64,000 nt of DNA from Verrucomicrobiaceae bacterium. Lineage in GTDB: Bacteria; Verrucomicrobiota; Verrucomicrobiia; Verrucomicrobiales; Verrucomicrobiaceae. The stretch covers positions 1 through 64,000 of the forward strand of contig JAIXYN010000028.1 of assembly GCA_027490195.1 (NCBI GenBank). The letters run 5' to 3'. Position numbers and translations under genes: made by a program. The notes below the pieces were generated by a model. That model was not told where the DNA came from and searched no databases. It saw only the letters and a program-made list of their open reading frames with translations. Shown here piece by piece: positions 54,199-62,533 of this stretch (position 1 is the stretch's first letter; each line of letters begins with the position of its first letter).

Positions 54199-56664
54199 GT
54201 GCTCCCATCTCTCAACCAACTCAAACTCCCCGATCCGTGGCAGCACCAGGCGGTGAATTTGCTGCGTTCGGGTTGTGATGTGGTTGTCAGTGCGCCGACG
54301 GGCGCAGGGAAGACGTATATTTTTGAGCTGCTGCATCAGGGGCGGCATTTGCAGGGACAGGCAATCTACACGGTGCCGACGCGGGCACTGGCGAATGACA
54401 AGTACGCCGAGTGGAAAGAGGCGAAGTGGAATGTGGGCATCGCCACGGGTGACATCGCGGAGAATGTGGACGCGCCTGTCGTGGTGGCCACGCTGGAGAC
54501 GCAGATCGAACGCCTCGTGCGTGGCGAAGGCCCGGCAATGCTGGTGATCGACGAGTATCAGATGATCTCGGATCACTCCCGTGGTGCGAACTATGAAGCG
54601 GCCATCGCGCTTGCACCCCATGAAACGCGCCTGCTGCTGCTGAGCGGCTCTGTGGCGAACCCTGAGGATGTGGCTGCATGGCTGGTGAGTCTGGGGCGCA
54701 AAGCTGAGGTGGTCATGACGCGGGAACGGCCTGTGCCCCTGGAGGAAGTGCCGATGGAGACGCTGCCACAAAGGCAGCGGCAGTTTGAGAATTACTGGCC
54801 GCGATTTGCTGCCGCCGTGATGATTGCCGATCTCGCACCGTTGCTGATCTTTGCACCACGCCGCAAGGAAGCGGAGTCAATTGCACGCAGACTCGCTGCG
54901 GATCTGCCGATGGGTGATCCGCTGGAGCTCACGGCGGAACAGCGTGCTGTATGCGGCAAGGACCTGGCCACGCTGCTGGAGAAACGCGTGGCTTTTCATC
55001 ACAGCGGGCTGTCGTATGGCGCACGCGCGGGAGTGATCGAACCGCTGGCGAAAGCGGGGCAGCTTCGTGTCATCGCTGCGACGATGGGTCTCGCGGCGGG
55101 CATCAATTTCTCGGTGCGCAGCGTGCATGTGGCCGGCACGACGTTTCACGATGGCAAGAGCGAGCACAAACTCGCGCCGGATGAACTGCTGCAGATGTAT
55201 GGCCGCGCCGGACGGCGGGGGCTGGATGACAAAGGACATGTGATCACCAGCCGCGACAGCCCTTCCATCTTTGATGCGCGGCCTGCAAGGCTGCACCGCA
55301 GCACCCTGCTCGCGTGGCCGATCTTTCTACGCGTGATGAAACACGCCGCGCTTCGGGAGGAGAATCCCTTTGAGGCTGCGACACACTTTGCGGGAAGGTT
55401 GTTTGCCAAGGTGCCCCCGCAGTTGGGGCTGGAGGAACTGGAGCCGAACGTGGTGCAGCCGCAGCATGAAAATGCGAAGGCGCTTTTCGGACTCGAAGCC
55501 ACGGAGAAGCAGGTCTTGAACTCCTACGGTGAATGGGAGCGTAAGCACCGCCATGCGCTGCAGCGTGTGCCCCTGAGCCGTGTGCATGCGGTGCTGAGTG
55601 TCCCGGCTTTTGCCGCGAAGTTTGCGCATGGCATCGGCCGCGTGGGGAAAATCCGCCGCGAAAAGGATGTGACTTACGGCGTCGAGATCAGCCTCGGTAC
55701 GCCGGTGGGAGATGACGTGAAGCCGACGAAGTCGATTCGTCGTCTGCTCAAAGTGCCGCGCACCATGGAGACGGTGCCGCTGGAGGAAATCACCGTGCTG
55801 CATGCGGGGGACCTCGCGAACGCCATCCTCGCGAATGGGGAAGATGTCATCAAGGATGTGGCCCCCGAATTCATCGGCACGGTGACGAAGGAGAACCTGG
55901 TCTTTGCCTGCTTCGATCTCGCGCCCATTGAGGTGATGGCTTACGAGGACGGTCACGGCAAACTGCTCTTCCTGCCACAGGAACGCAGCATCGTGGTGAA
56001 GAATGAAACGGGTGTACACATGGCCGAAACTGCCACGACCGACCGCGAACCGCGTGGTGGATCACCGATTCATGCCTGGCGCACGCTGGGCCTGATCGAT
56101 GCCGATGGCGTGCCCACGCGGCGTGGTGAGATTTTCAGCTTCTTCCAGCATGGTGAAGGGCTGGCGATTGTGGCGGCACTCGAAGACGAAAGCTATCCTG
56201 CGGACGATCTGGTGCATCACCTAGCGAATCTGCGCAGCGGCTCCAAGTTTGATCTGCCGCTTGATTGCGGTTCCGAACGTCTCGCGGCGGTGTGTCGTGG
56301 CACGTATGGTTTTGTGAATCACCATGGCTACCTTGATAATGGCCTGCCAGATGACTACGGCGAAGGCGCGGCGGAGCTGCTCGATGCTCTGCTGCATCCG
56401 GAGCAGCCCGGTGCGCAGGATTTGAAAGCGGGCATCGCGGAAGGGGACATCTCCCGCGCGTATGTGGAATGGCTGAGTTTGCTGCGGCACATCACGCACG
56501 CGCCGGATCATCCGTGGCGGAGGTGGAGGGAGCTGAAGGAAGCGGCGAAACAGACGCTGAAGCACCACACCAAGACCCTGAGGCATTTTTTCCATCTTGA
56601 TCTGCCGCCGCTGACGAACAAGCAGAGGCATGGCAAGACGCGGCATTATTTGATGGTGAAGTGA
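54199..56664 (+). CDS. Ski2-like DEAD/DEAH-box helicase
   Basis: An 821-residue superfamily 2 helicase. Walker A is SAPTGAGKT (residues 31-39), motif Ia is TVPTRALANDKY, the Walker B motif reads DEYQ instead of DExH, motif III is LSGSVANPED, and motifs V-VI are GLAAGINFSV and QMYGRAGRRG. The arrangement fits Ski2/Mtr4-like or Hel308-like RNA/DNA helicases. The C-terminal 400 residues have no domain I recognise. The GTG start at 54199 follows an AGGAG at 54192-54196, closer than usual. It follows the HD gene at 61 bases. Role in RNA turnover or DNA repair is possible. Confidence 0.88.
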   Translation: MLPSLNQLKLPDPWQHQAVNLLRSGCDVVVSAPTGAGKTYIFELLHQGRHLQGQAIYTVPTRALANDKYAEWKEAKWNVGIATGDIAENVDAPVVVATLETQIERLVRGEGPAMLVIDEYQMISDHSRGANYEAAIALAPHETRLLLLSGSVANPEDVAAWLVSLGRKAEVVMTRERPVPLEEVPMETLPQRQRQFENYWPRFAAAVMIADLAPLLIFAPRRKEAESIARRLAADLPMGDPLELTAEQRAVCGKDLATLLEKRVAFHHSGLSYGARAGVIEPLAKAGQLRVIAATMGLAAGINFSVRSVHVAGTTFHDGKSEHKLAPDELLQMYGRAGRRGLDDKGHVITSRDSPSIFDARPARLHRSTLLAWPIFLRVMKHAALREENPFEAATHFAGRLFAKVPPQLGLEELEPNVVQPQHENAKALFGLEATEKQVLNSYGEWERKHRHALQRVPLSRVHAVLSVPAFAAKFAHGIGRVGKIRREKDVTYGVEISLGTPVGDDVKPTKSIRRLLKVPRTMETVPLEEITVLHAGDLANAILANGEDVIKDVAPEFIGTVTKENLVFACFDLAPIEVMAYEDGHGKLLFLPQERSIVVKNETGVHMAETATTDREPRGGSPIHAWRTLGLIDADGVPTRRGEIFSFFQHGEGLAIVAALEDESYPADDLVHHLANLRSGSKFDLPLDCGSERLAAVCRGTYGFVNHHGYLDNGLPDDYGEGAAELLDALLHPEQPGAQDLKAGIAEGDISRAYVEWLSLLRHITHAPDHPWRRWRELKEAAKQTLKHHTKTLRHFFHLDLPPLTNKQRHGKTRHYLMVK

Positions 56665-56736
56665 CGGCTGGGTTCACGAACGTTTCTCGCATACCTCCGG
56701 CATGCGCCCTTGAGCAAAGGGTGTGGTCTGCATGGT

Positions 56737-56796
56737 CCAGGGGTGGCGCTCGTGCCTCGCTTACCCCTGGCTACCTTCTTTGATCCCTCCGGGATC
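56737..56796. repeat. Double-hairpin intergenic repeat
   Basis: ccaggggt...acccctgg (56737-56770) is followed by gatccc-tcc-gggatc (56782-56796). A hairpin with variable loop followed by ctaccttctttgatccctcc resembles a dispersed repeat type I associate with PVC genomes. No T-run, so probably not a terminator. Confidence 0.6.
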
Positions 56797-56811
56797 GTTC
56801 ATTCGTGACGG

Positions 56812-56991
56812 ATGAATGCAGAAGCCATGCTTCAGTTAAAACAGCAACTTGTGAGAATGAGCCTAAAGCAGAGGCAGGAAGTGGCTGCTTTTATTCACAG
56901 GCTTAAACAAGAATCTCCGGCGTGGAAAAAGGAGATGACGCGACGCATGGCGGAGATGGATGCCGGGAGGAAATTTCAACTGCCACGCTAA
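56812..56991 (+). CDS. Small basic helical protein (59 residues)
   Basis: ATG 56812 opens a 59-codon frame: MLQLKQQLVRMSLKQRQEV, then a PAWKKEMTRRMAEMDAGRKF end. It is almost wholly helical and strongly basic, with the look of a small antitoxin or DNA-binding addiction-module protein. No toxin frame follows; the next sequence is the panE relic, whose ATG overlaps its stop codon by one base. The frame is good but no family is recognised. Confidence 0.5.
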   Translation: MNAEAMLQLKQQLVRMSLKQRQEVAAFIHRLKQESPAWKKEMTRRMAEMDAGRKFQLPR

Positions 56992-57150
56992 TGGCTCCGA
57001 TGATCGAAGAACAAAGACGACGAATCGCCATCGTCGGCTCCGGCGTGCTCGGCAGCCAATACGGTGTGCCGGGCGAAAGCGGCGGGGATTGAGATGCCGC
57101 AGGTGGAGAGGTTGTATGAGGAGTTGAAGGAACGGATTGCGGGCAGATAG
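56991..57150 (+). pseudogene. Collapsed 2-dehydropantoate 2-reductase (panE-like) relic
   Basis: From ATG 56991 the frame reads RRRIAIVGSGVLGSQYG, the Rossmann start of ketopantoate reductase, then stops at 57090. In the shifted frame from about 57060, CRAKAAGIEMPQVERLYEEL followed by KERIAGR and a stop is the typical PanE C-terminus. Full proteins are about 300 residues, so nearly all of the middle is deleted and the ends are joined out of frame. It has no function as an enzyme. Confidence 0.8.
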
Positions 57151-57259
57151 TGGGTGTGCACCGCCCCGTGTGCGGGCTTGAGCGTCAGGAGACGCTCGGC
57201 CGACCGCACAGGGGATTCCCTTCGGGGCTGCGCAGGTGCGGACCCCTTTGCTCACGCCC

Positions 57260-58018
57260 ATGTCGCTTACTGCTCTTCAAAACGCCCGTCCTGAAACTGC
57301 GATTGTGCTGGGTTCCGGTCTTGGAGCTGTGGCGGAGGCGTTTGGGATGGAAAGTGAAGTCGCGTATGCCGAGGTGCCTGGGTTGAGTGCTTCCACGGTG
57401 CCGGGGCATGCGGGGCGCTTTGTTTTAGCCCAGCATCACGGCAAGCCCATCCTCCTCGCACAAGGACGACGGCATTTGTATGAGGGGCTCACGGCACATG
57501 AGGTCACGGCGAGCATCCGCTTCATGCATGAGATCGGCGTGAAGCGCATGGTGCTCACGAATGCGGCGGGTGCGATCCATGAGAATTTTCATGTCGGGGG
57601 TTTGATGCTCATCACGGATCATCTCAATCTCCAAGGCACCACGCCGCTGCTCGGCGGTCCGAACTTCCATGACATGAGCGAGGTCTATTCGAGGGCTTGG
57701 TGCGAGAAGTTTCACGCGGCGAGTTTGGAGATCGGTTTAAAGCTGCACGCGGGCGTGTATGCGGGGCTGCTGGGGCCGCAGTATGAAACACCGGCAGAGA
57801 TCCGCATGCTGCGCACGCTCGGTGCGGATGCTGTGGGAATGTCCACGGTGGCGGAGGCGATTCAGGCACGTGCGCTGGGGATGGAGGTCGCGGGCATTTC
57901 CATGCTCACGAATTGGGCCGCTGGATTGAGAGCACAAACGCTCCACCACGCTGAGGTGATGGAGGTGGGCAAGACGGCGGGGATGTATCTGGCGCGGCTG
58001 TTGAAGGCGGCGGTGTGA
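57260..58018 (+). CDS. Purine nucleoside phosphorylase
   Basis: A 252-residue protein of the trimeric PNP family (PNP_UDP_1/MTAP type), which cleaves purine nucleosides with phosphate to free base and ribose-1-phosphate. Motifs are IVLGSGLGAVAE, GRRHLYEG, LTNAAGAI, GPQYETPAEIRMLRTLGADAVGMST and SMLTNWAAGL. ATG 57260 is preferred over an upstream in-frame start at 57236. It is followed after 6 bases by the convergent toxin gene. A diverged copy of its 3' end lies at 58588-58655. Confidence 0.93.
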   Translation: MSLTALQNARPETAIVLGSGLGAVAEAFGMESEVAYAEVPGLSASTVPGHAGRFVLAQHHGKPILLAQGRRHLYEGLTAHEVTASIRFMHEIGVKRMVLTNAAGAIHENFHVGGLMLITDHLNLQGTTPLLGGPNFHDMSEVYSRAWCEKFHAASLEIGLKLHAGVYAGLLGPQYETPAEIRMLRTLGADAVGMSTVAEAIQARALGMEVAGISMLTNWAAGLRAQTLHHAEVMEVGKTAGMYLARLLKAAV

Positions 58019-58024
58019 GTTGTA

Positions 58025-58372
58025 CTACAGCCGCATCGATAGGTTCCAGGTGGTGCGCACGGCAGCGAGATCATGGCTGCTCAGAACGCCGAGACGCCGG
58101 ATAAAAATGGATTTCTCTGCGGTCACGATCCGATCCAGCCGCACGACAGAGGGCTTGAGCAGATTGGCTGCCTGCCAGTCAGTCACAGTGACATCCAAAG
58201 ACCCGCTGCGCTGAACGGAAGTTACACGGGCGATGATCGCATCCTGTCCAAGATCAAACAACACCAAGGCAGGCCGAATCTTGGAGCCTGCACCCGAAGT
58301 GAAGGGGAACCGGCAAAGCTGGATCTCGCCAAACAGGTTACGCGAGAGCTTCGTAAACTGCGTCTTCTTCAG
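58025..58372 (-). CDS. MazF/PemK-like toxin with uncertain, non-AUG start
   Basis: A PemK/MazF-type endoribonuclease toxin of about 115 residues. The family core reads FGEIQLCRFPFTSGAGSKIR, then PALVLFDLGQDAIIARVTS, with the conserved Arg-Pro, and KPSVVRLDRIVT. The usual N-terminus lies upstream of the first GTG/TTG, so a start at those codons (58267) would remove the catalytic loop. In-frame options upstream are CTG 58372 or ATT 58375; there is no ATG, GTG or TTG. The frame overlaps the 3' end of the antitoxin gene by about 35 bases. Either a rare start is used with coupled translation, or the gene is damaged. Confidence 0.7.
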   Translation of the reverse strand: MKKTQFTKLSRNLFGEIQLCRFPFTSGAGSKIRPALVLFDLGQDAIIARVTSVQRSGSLDVTVTDWQAANLLKPSVVRLDRIVTAEKSIFIRRLGVLSSHDLAAVRTTWNLSMRL

Positions 58373-58547
58373 AATCGTCTTTCAGAAACTGGTCGTAGGC
58401 TGCCGTCTGCCACTCGGCATCATCATCTGAGTTCGTCAGCACAATGACGCGTGCAATACCGCTCTTAGGAAGCTGCGCGGCGATGTTTCCCGGAATCGGA
58501 AAACTGGCGGCTCCGTGAAGCTCGGTGGTAAATTCGACGGCTTGCAT
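58338..58547 (-). CDS. Antitoxin of the MazF-like module
   Basis: A 69-residue protein from ATG 58547. The N-terminal half TELHGAASFPIPGNIAAQL is AbrB/MazE-like; the C-terminal half is acidic (NSDDDAEWQ, KDDSEEDAVYEALA), as expected for a toxin-binding tail. It precedes and overlaps the MazF-like toxin frame. The pair sits between purine nucleoside phosphorylase and a broken copy of that gene's 3' end. Confidence 0.8.
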   Translation of the reverse strand: MQAVEFTTELHGAASFPIPGNIAAQLPKSGIARVIVLTNSDDDAEWQTAAYDQFLKDDSEEDAVYEALA

Positions 58548-58587
58548 GCACTCAATACTAATTCTTTTGCACGGGAGGTCAACCCAC

Positions 58588-58655
58588 AGGGCCGCTGGTT
58601 TGCGGGCGCAGCCACTGCATTACGCTGAGGTGGTGGAGATGGGAAGACGACGGTA
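58588..58655 (+). pseudogene. Diverged duplicate of the punA 3' region
   Basis: The segment encodes AAGLRAQPLHYAEVVEMG, matching AAGLRAQTLHHAEVMEVG of the phosphorylase (57914-57981), with about three quarters nucleotide identity and one missing base near the end. The preceding 5' part of the gene is absent. The toxin-antitoxin pair lies exactly between the real 3' end and this fragment. Confidence 0.8.
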
Positions 58656-58660
58656 TAAAG

Positions 58661-59107
58661 CTACTGATCGGCTTTCCGCCTCAAACTTAACGCCAGCAGA
58701 TAACTCAACACAATAGGAACGCCTAGCATGGCGAATACGCGAGGAAACAGCCATCCCAGCGTCTCCCCAAGCTCGTCCGACCTAAGCATCATTGAGAATG
58801 CCAATGAAATGACCACTGCGACCACGAAGGCAGTAACTGTATATCCGCGCAATCTGCATGCTTTGGCATCGAGAATCAGCAACGACGGGATTCCGAGGAA
58901 GATTTGAAACTTTGCCACGACAAGTAGCAGCAGAATGCCGCCAATAATTTCGCCGGGTTCTCCAGACGCAATACGATTGCGATTAGGCCGCAGGAAATGA
59001 TCGGCTATTTCAAGGGCAAACGAACCCAAAAAATATGCGGCAGGAATTGGTAGCAAAAGCAACCGTGTTGCCCGAATCACATAAAGAATCGGGCTACTTG
59101 GACTCAT
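58661..59107 (-). CDS. Four-helix membrane protein, unknown
   Basis: A 148-residue protein with four hydrophobic segments: about residues 15-33, 55-78, 88-108 and 122-142. Loops are short; the C-terminus is basic (LRRKADQ). I recognise no family and no catalytic motif. It lies downstream of bioB on the same strand? no: bioB ends at 59129 and reads into it, with a 21-base gap, so bioB and this gene may share a transcript. GC is slightly lower than average. Confidence 0.7.
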   Translation of the reverse strand: MSPSSPILYVIRATRLLLLPIPAAYFLGSFALEIADHFLRPNRNRIASGEPGEIIGGILLLLVVAKFQIFLGIPSLLILDAKACRLRGYTVTAFVVAVVISLAFSMMLRSDELGETLGWLFPRVFAMLGVPIVLSYLLALSLRRKADQ

Positions 59108-59128
59108 GGATTAAAGATCGGGGTCTTG

Positions 59129-60166
59129 CTAGCAGCACCCGTTCGCCTTCTCCAGCTCACAGGCGTGCTCTTCGGTGCAGCAGGGCATGAGGGGGCGGCC
59201 TCCGGTGGCTTCGGGGGCTTCCATTTCGGGATTGGGGGCCTGAGGGGCGAGGCCGAGGTCGCGGAGGAGTTTCATGTCCTCGTTGGCGCGCGGGTTGGCG
59301 GCGGTGAGGAGTTTGTCGCCGTAGAAGATGGAGTTGGCTCCGGCGAAGTAGGCAAGGGCCTGGGCTTCGCGGCTCAAGTTGGTGCGGCCGGCGCTGAGGC
59401 GCACCTTGGCCTTGGGCACGGCGATGCGGGTGACGGCGATCATGCGGATGAAGGCGAAGGAATCGACGACTTCGTTGTCGCCAAGCGGTGTGCCTTTGAT
59501 GGGCATGAGGGCGTTGATCGGGATGCTCTCGGGCTGGGGATTGAAGTTGGAGATGACTTCCAGCATCTTCAGGCGGTCCTCGATGGTCTCGCCGAGGCCG
59601 AGGATGCCGCCGCAGCAGACGGACATGCCGGCATCCTGCGCGTGGCGGATGGTGCGCAGGCGGTCGTCAAAGGTGTGCGTGCTGACGATGTTTGGGTAGT
59701 GCTCCGGGGAGGTGTCCACGTTGTGGTTGTAGGCGGTGACGCCGGCTTCCTTGAGATCGGTGGCCTCATCCGCGCCGAGTTCGCCGAGGGTGACGCAGAC
59801 TTCCATGCCGAGCTTGGAAACGTCGCGCACGATGTCGAGCACCTGGTCGAATTTCTGGGTGCCTTTGCGCACGCCTTTCCAGGCGGCGCCCATGCAGAAG
59901 CGGGTGGAACCATTGGCACGGGCGGCGAGGGCGCGCTCCATGACCTGCTCCTTGGGCATGAGATTTTCCTTCTGCAGGCCGGTGCTGTAGCGGGCGCTCT
60001 GGGCGCAGTAGCCGCAGTCTTCGCTGCAACCGCCGGTCTTGATGCTGAGGAGGGTGCAGAGCTGCACTTCGTTGCCGGTCCAGTGCTCGTCATGCACGGC
60101 GCGGGCCTGCTTGAGGAGATCGAAAAAGGGCTGGTGATAGATGCGGTGAAGTTCGGCGAAAGTCAT
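59129..60166 (-). CDS. bioB: Biotin synthase
   Basis: A 345-residue radical SAM enzyme that inserts sulfur into dethiobiotin. The SAM cluster is CSEDCGYC (Cys47, Cys51, Cys54). Other family blocks are AYNHNVDTSPEHYPNIVSTHTFDDRL, GGILGLGET and KVRLSAGRTNLSREAQALAYFAGANSIFYGDKLLT; Arg in LSAGR would bind the [2Fe-2S] cluster. ATG 60166 gives the normal start. The C-terminus has an unusual Cys-rich tail, PCCTEEHACELEKANGCC. No other biotin gene is adjacent. Confidence 0.96.
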   Translation of the reverse strand: MTFAELHRIYHQPFFDLLKQARAVHDEHWTGNEVQLCTLLSIKTGGCSEDCGYCAQSARYSTGLQKENLMPKEQVMERALAARANGSTRFCMGAAWKGVRKGTQKFDQVLDIVRDVSKLGMEVCVTLGELGADEATDLKEAGVTAYNHNVDTSPEHYPNIVSTHTFDDRLRTIRHAQDAGMSVCCGGILGLGETIEDRLKMLEVISNFNPQPESIPINALMPIKGTPLGDNEVVDSFAFIRMIAVTRIAVPKAKVRLSAGRTNLSREAQALAYFAGANSIFYGDKLLTAANPRANEDMKLLRDLGLAPQAPNPEMEAPEATGGRPLMPCCTEEHACELEKANGCC

Positions 60167-60376
60167 GGCGAATGGTGGCAGCCCCGATAGTGGGCGAAAA
60201 CGGCCCGGATGCACGGGGAAAGTGATGGGCGCGAGCCTGCAGCGACCCCGGAGAAGGCGGAAGGCTGCAAGACCGCTGATTTTCCCGAACGCAGCAAGCG
60301 AATTTCAAGAATCGCGGTGGCGGCACAGTACTAGCTTGTAAGTAGTGATTGGTTGTACGAACAACCACAATTCATA
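60167..60376. other. Divergent spacer between bioB and the autotransporter gene
   Basis: The 210 bases hold both promoters. Positions 60230-60310 are GC-rich with gcctgcagc/gctgc complementarities that could form stem-loops in a bioB leader on the minus strand, but they match no riboswitch or regulator site I know. Confidence 0.4.
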
Positions 60377-62488
60377 ATGAGAAAGAAACTTGCGCTGATA
60401 GTTGTTATATTGTGGACCCTGCAGCAGCCAGCCGCGCTGGCAATTGTGGGGGTGAATTCAGCCTCTCCAGGCATCATCGGCAATCAGCACATCACTTTTG
60501 CCTCCAGTCTGGATCTCGGGCGGACGGTGGGCTTTGTGAGTTATAGCAATTCAAACGCGACGGGCACTTTGGTGCCATCGTTGGAAGCGGGGACCCTGAA
60601 GTTTCTCACCGCCGCGCACAACGTGGACCACAACAATGATGGCGTGCTGGACGCTGGCCTCGGAACGATCATTTTTTATTTTGGCAATGCTCCCGGAGAA
60701 AATGGCGGGACGGCCACCTACTCTGTGACAGCCACGGCGACGCAGATTGCCGTGAATCCGCTGTGGGCCACCAAGCCTGGAGGTCCCACCGGAGGTACAC
60801 CGACCAATGACCTCGCCGTGGTGAGCTTCAAGATCAATCAGGTGACGACCGTCACTGCCGAATCCCCCGTCATTCAGGCTTCAGCCGTGAGTTCCACCTC
60901 ACCCGTGGGCCTGGCTGGGGTGGTGGCGGGCCATGGCCTGCATTCGGATGGAACGGTGATTCTGGGTGGAAGTGCTGGGGCGGGGCAGCAAGTGGATGGT
61001 ATTCTCAAGGGCGGCACGAACACCATCGACTTTGTGGGAGTGCCGACGATCACCGTGGGCGGCACGATCAATGACACTTCAGGCACGGTGATTTTGTTGG
61101 ACCTTGACAAGCCGGACGGCAGCACCAGCACCCTTGGAGCGACAACGGGAGGCCCCAATGAGGCTGGCACTGCGAAGGGAGACAGTGGCTCTGCGCTGTA
61201 TGCCGACACCAACAAGGATGGCAAGCTGGAGGTGGTGGGGGTGCTCAATGGCGGAGACAACCCGTATCCCACAGGAGTCAGCACCTTTGGAGACATCTCG
61301 CAGTATGCCCCGATCCTGACGCCAACGAACCTGGCCTTTCTCAAGGCGCAAAACGTCTTTGTGGGAACGTCGCTGAATGGAGTCTCGGCGGGGAACTATG
61401 GTGGAGTAGGTTTCATGATCGCTGATGGCGCTGGCCTGAACAATTTCACCTACGGCCTGACCGCCGCCATGCTGACGCAGTCTCAGGGCCAGCAAGTGCT
61501 CCAAGGCTCCCTTGGCACGGTGCAGACGCGCACCAGCAGCGTGGCCCGTGGCACCTCAAATCTTGAAAATGTCGGGGGTGATGAGGTCACATTGAGCGAT
61601 CTGGCAGGCTTTGGCTCGCGCCGGTGGGAAGCGTGGGCGGCAAGCAATCTGGCGCGCGTGGATTCCCAAGGACGCGGCAGCCGGAGCAGCGGACTGGACG
61701 CCCACTACGGTGCGGCCACGGTGGGGGTGGACTTTTTGGCCACCTCCCACGTGATGCTCGGTGCCTACTGGAGCTACTTGTACGGCCGTGGCAGCGCTAC
61801 GGATCTGAAACTCGACAGCAGCGGGAATGCGCTGGGCTTCACGGTGGTGGGTGAATGGTACGGCCTGTGCAGCACCTTCATCTACAACTACTCCCACGCC
61901 GAGACTGATCTGCGCCGCAGCATCGGCACGGCGCAGGCATTCGCCAAGCCCAGCTCTTCATCGCACACCCTTGACTGGATGCTTGCCTACAATCTGCGGC
62001 ACCGTGGCTGGGTGCATGGGCCCACAGGCGGTCTGCGCTACACCTTTGGGAATGTGGGAGGCTACACCGAGCAGTCTGACACTCCAGTAGCGGGATTGCT
62101 GAGCGCGAACAGCCAGGACTTCAGCGTGTTCCGACTGAATCTCGGATACAATGCGGCCTACCACTTCGAAACCAACTTTGGCAAGGTGGTGCCTTACTTG
62201 AGTGCGAACTGGATTTACCTGGCCCAGCACAGCAGCAGCAGCACCGCCTCGTATCAAGGCACTCCGTTCTCGATCGTGGGCAGTGGTGGCGGCCTGGTAC
62301 CCTTCAGCTCCGGTCCCAGCACCGCGACCGGCGGCTCTGGCACTTACAGCAACTTCGCCAATGTGCAGATGGGGGTGGAGCTGATCGCCCATGAGCGTCT
62401 GAAGCTCAATCTTCAGACCTACGTCAGCGTGTTTCGTTCCGGCACGATGGAAGTGGGTGGTGGTGTCCAGGTCGGCTTTATTTTCTGA
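60377..62488 (+). CDS. Autotransporter with trypsin-like protease passenger
   Basis: A 703-residue protein. A signal peptide (to about Ala22) is followed by a passenger with an S1-protease triad: His81 in LTAAHNVD, Asp145 in NDLAVVSF and Ser270 in KGDSGSALY. The segment HNNDGVLDAGLG resembles a calcium-binding loop. From about residue 415 the protein becomes a beta-barrel autotransporter domain (RRWEAWAASNLARVDSQG, YRYTFG-like strands) and ends with VGFIF, a typical terminal aromatic for outer membrane insertion. It is thus probably secreted by the type V route and may cleave itself or external proteins. The start ATG 60377 gives a clean signal peptide. Confidence 0.88.
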   Translation: MRKKLALIVVILWTLQQPAALAIVGVNSASPGIIGNQHITFASSLDLGRTVGFVSYSNSNATGTLVPSLEAGTLKFLTAAHNVDHNNDGVLDAGLGTIIFYFGNAPGENGGTATYSVTATATQIAVNPLWATKPGGPTGGTPTNDLAVVSFKINQVTTVTAESPVIQASAVSSTSPVGLAGVVAGHGLHSDGTVILGGSAGAGQQVDGILKGGTNTIDFVGVPTITVGGTINDTSGTVILLDLDKPDGSTSTLGATTGGPNEAGTAKGDSGSALYADTNKDGKLEVVGVLNGGDNPYPTGVSTFGDISQYAPILTPTNLAFLKAQNVFVGTSLNGVSAGNYGGVGFMIADGAGLNNFTYGLTAAMLTQSQGQQVLQGSLGTVQTRTSSVARGTSNLENVGGDEVTLSDLAGFGSRRWEAWAASNLARVDSQGRGSRSSGLDAHYGAATVGVDFLATSHVMLGAYWSYLYGRGSATDLKLDSSGNALGFTVVGEWYGLCSTFIYNYSHAETDLRRSIGTAQAFAKPSSSSHTLDWMLAYNLRHRGWVHGPTGGLRYTFGNVGGYTEQSDTPVAGLLSANSQDFSVFRLNLGYNAAYHFETNFGKVVPYLSANWIYLAQHSSSSTASYQGTPFSIVGSGGGLVPFSSGPSTATGGSGTYSNFANVQMGVELIAHERLKLNLQTYVSVFRSGTMEVGGGVQVGFIF

Positions 62489-62533
62489 GTGCTGCAAGAG
62501 CATGGTGGTGGAGACCGACTTTGTCCCACCATC

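Noticed and set aside
59126-60190. 354-codon plus-strand frame opposite bioB
   Set aside because: BioB motifs on the minus strand are decisive; the plus frame is a Gly/Ala/Val-rich shadow.
60230-60310. Possible structured RNA or riboswitch upstream of bioB
   Set aside because: GC-rich complementary pieces exist, but no known riboswitch or SRP RNA core could be matched.
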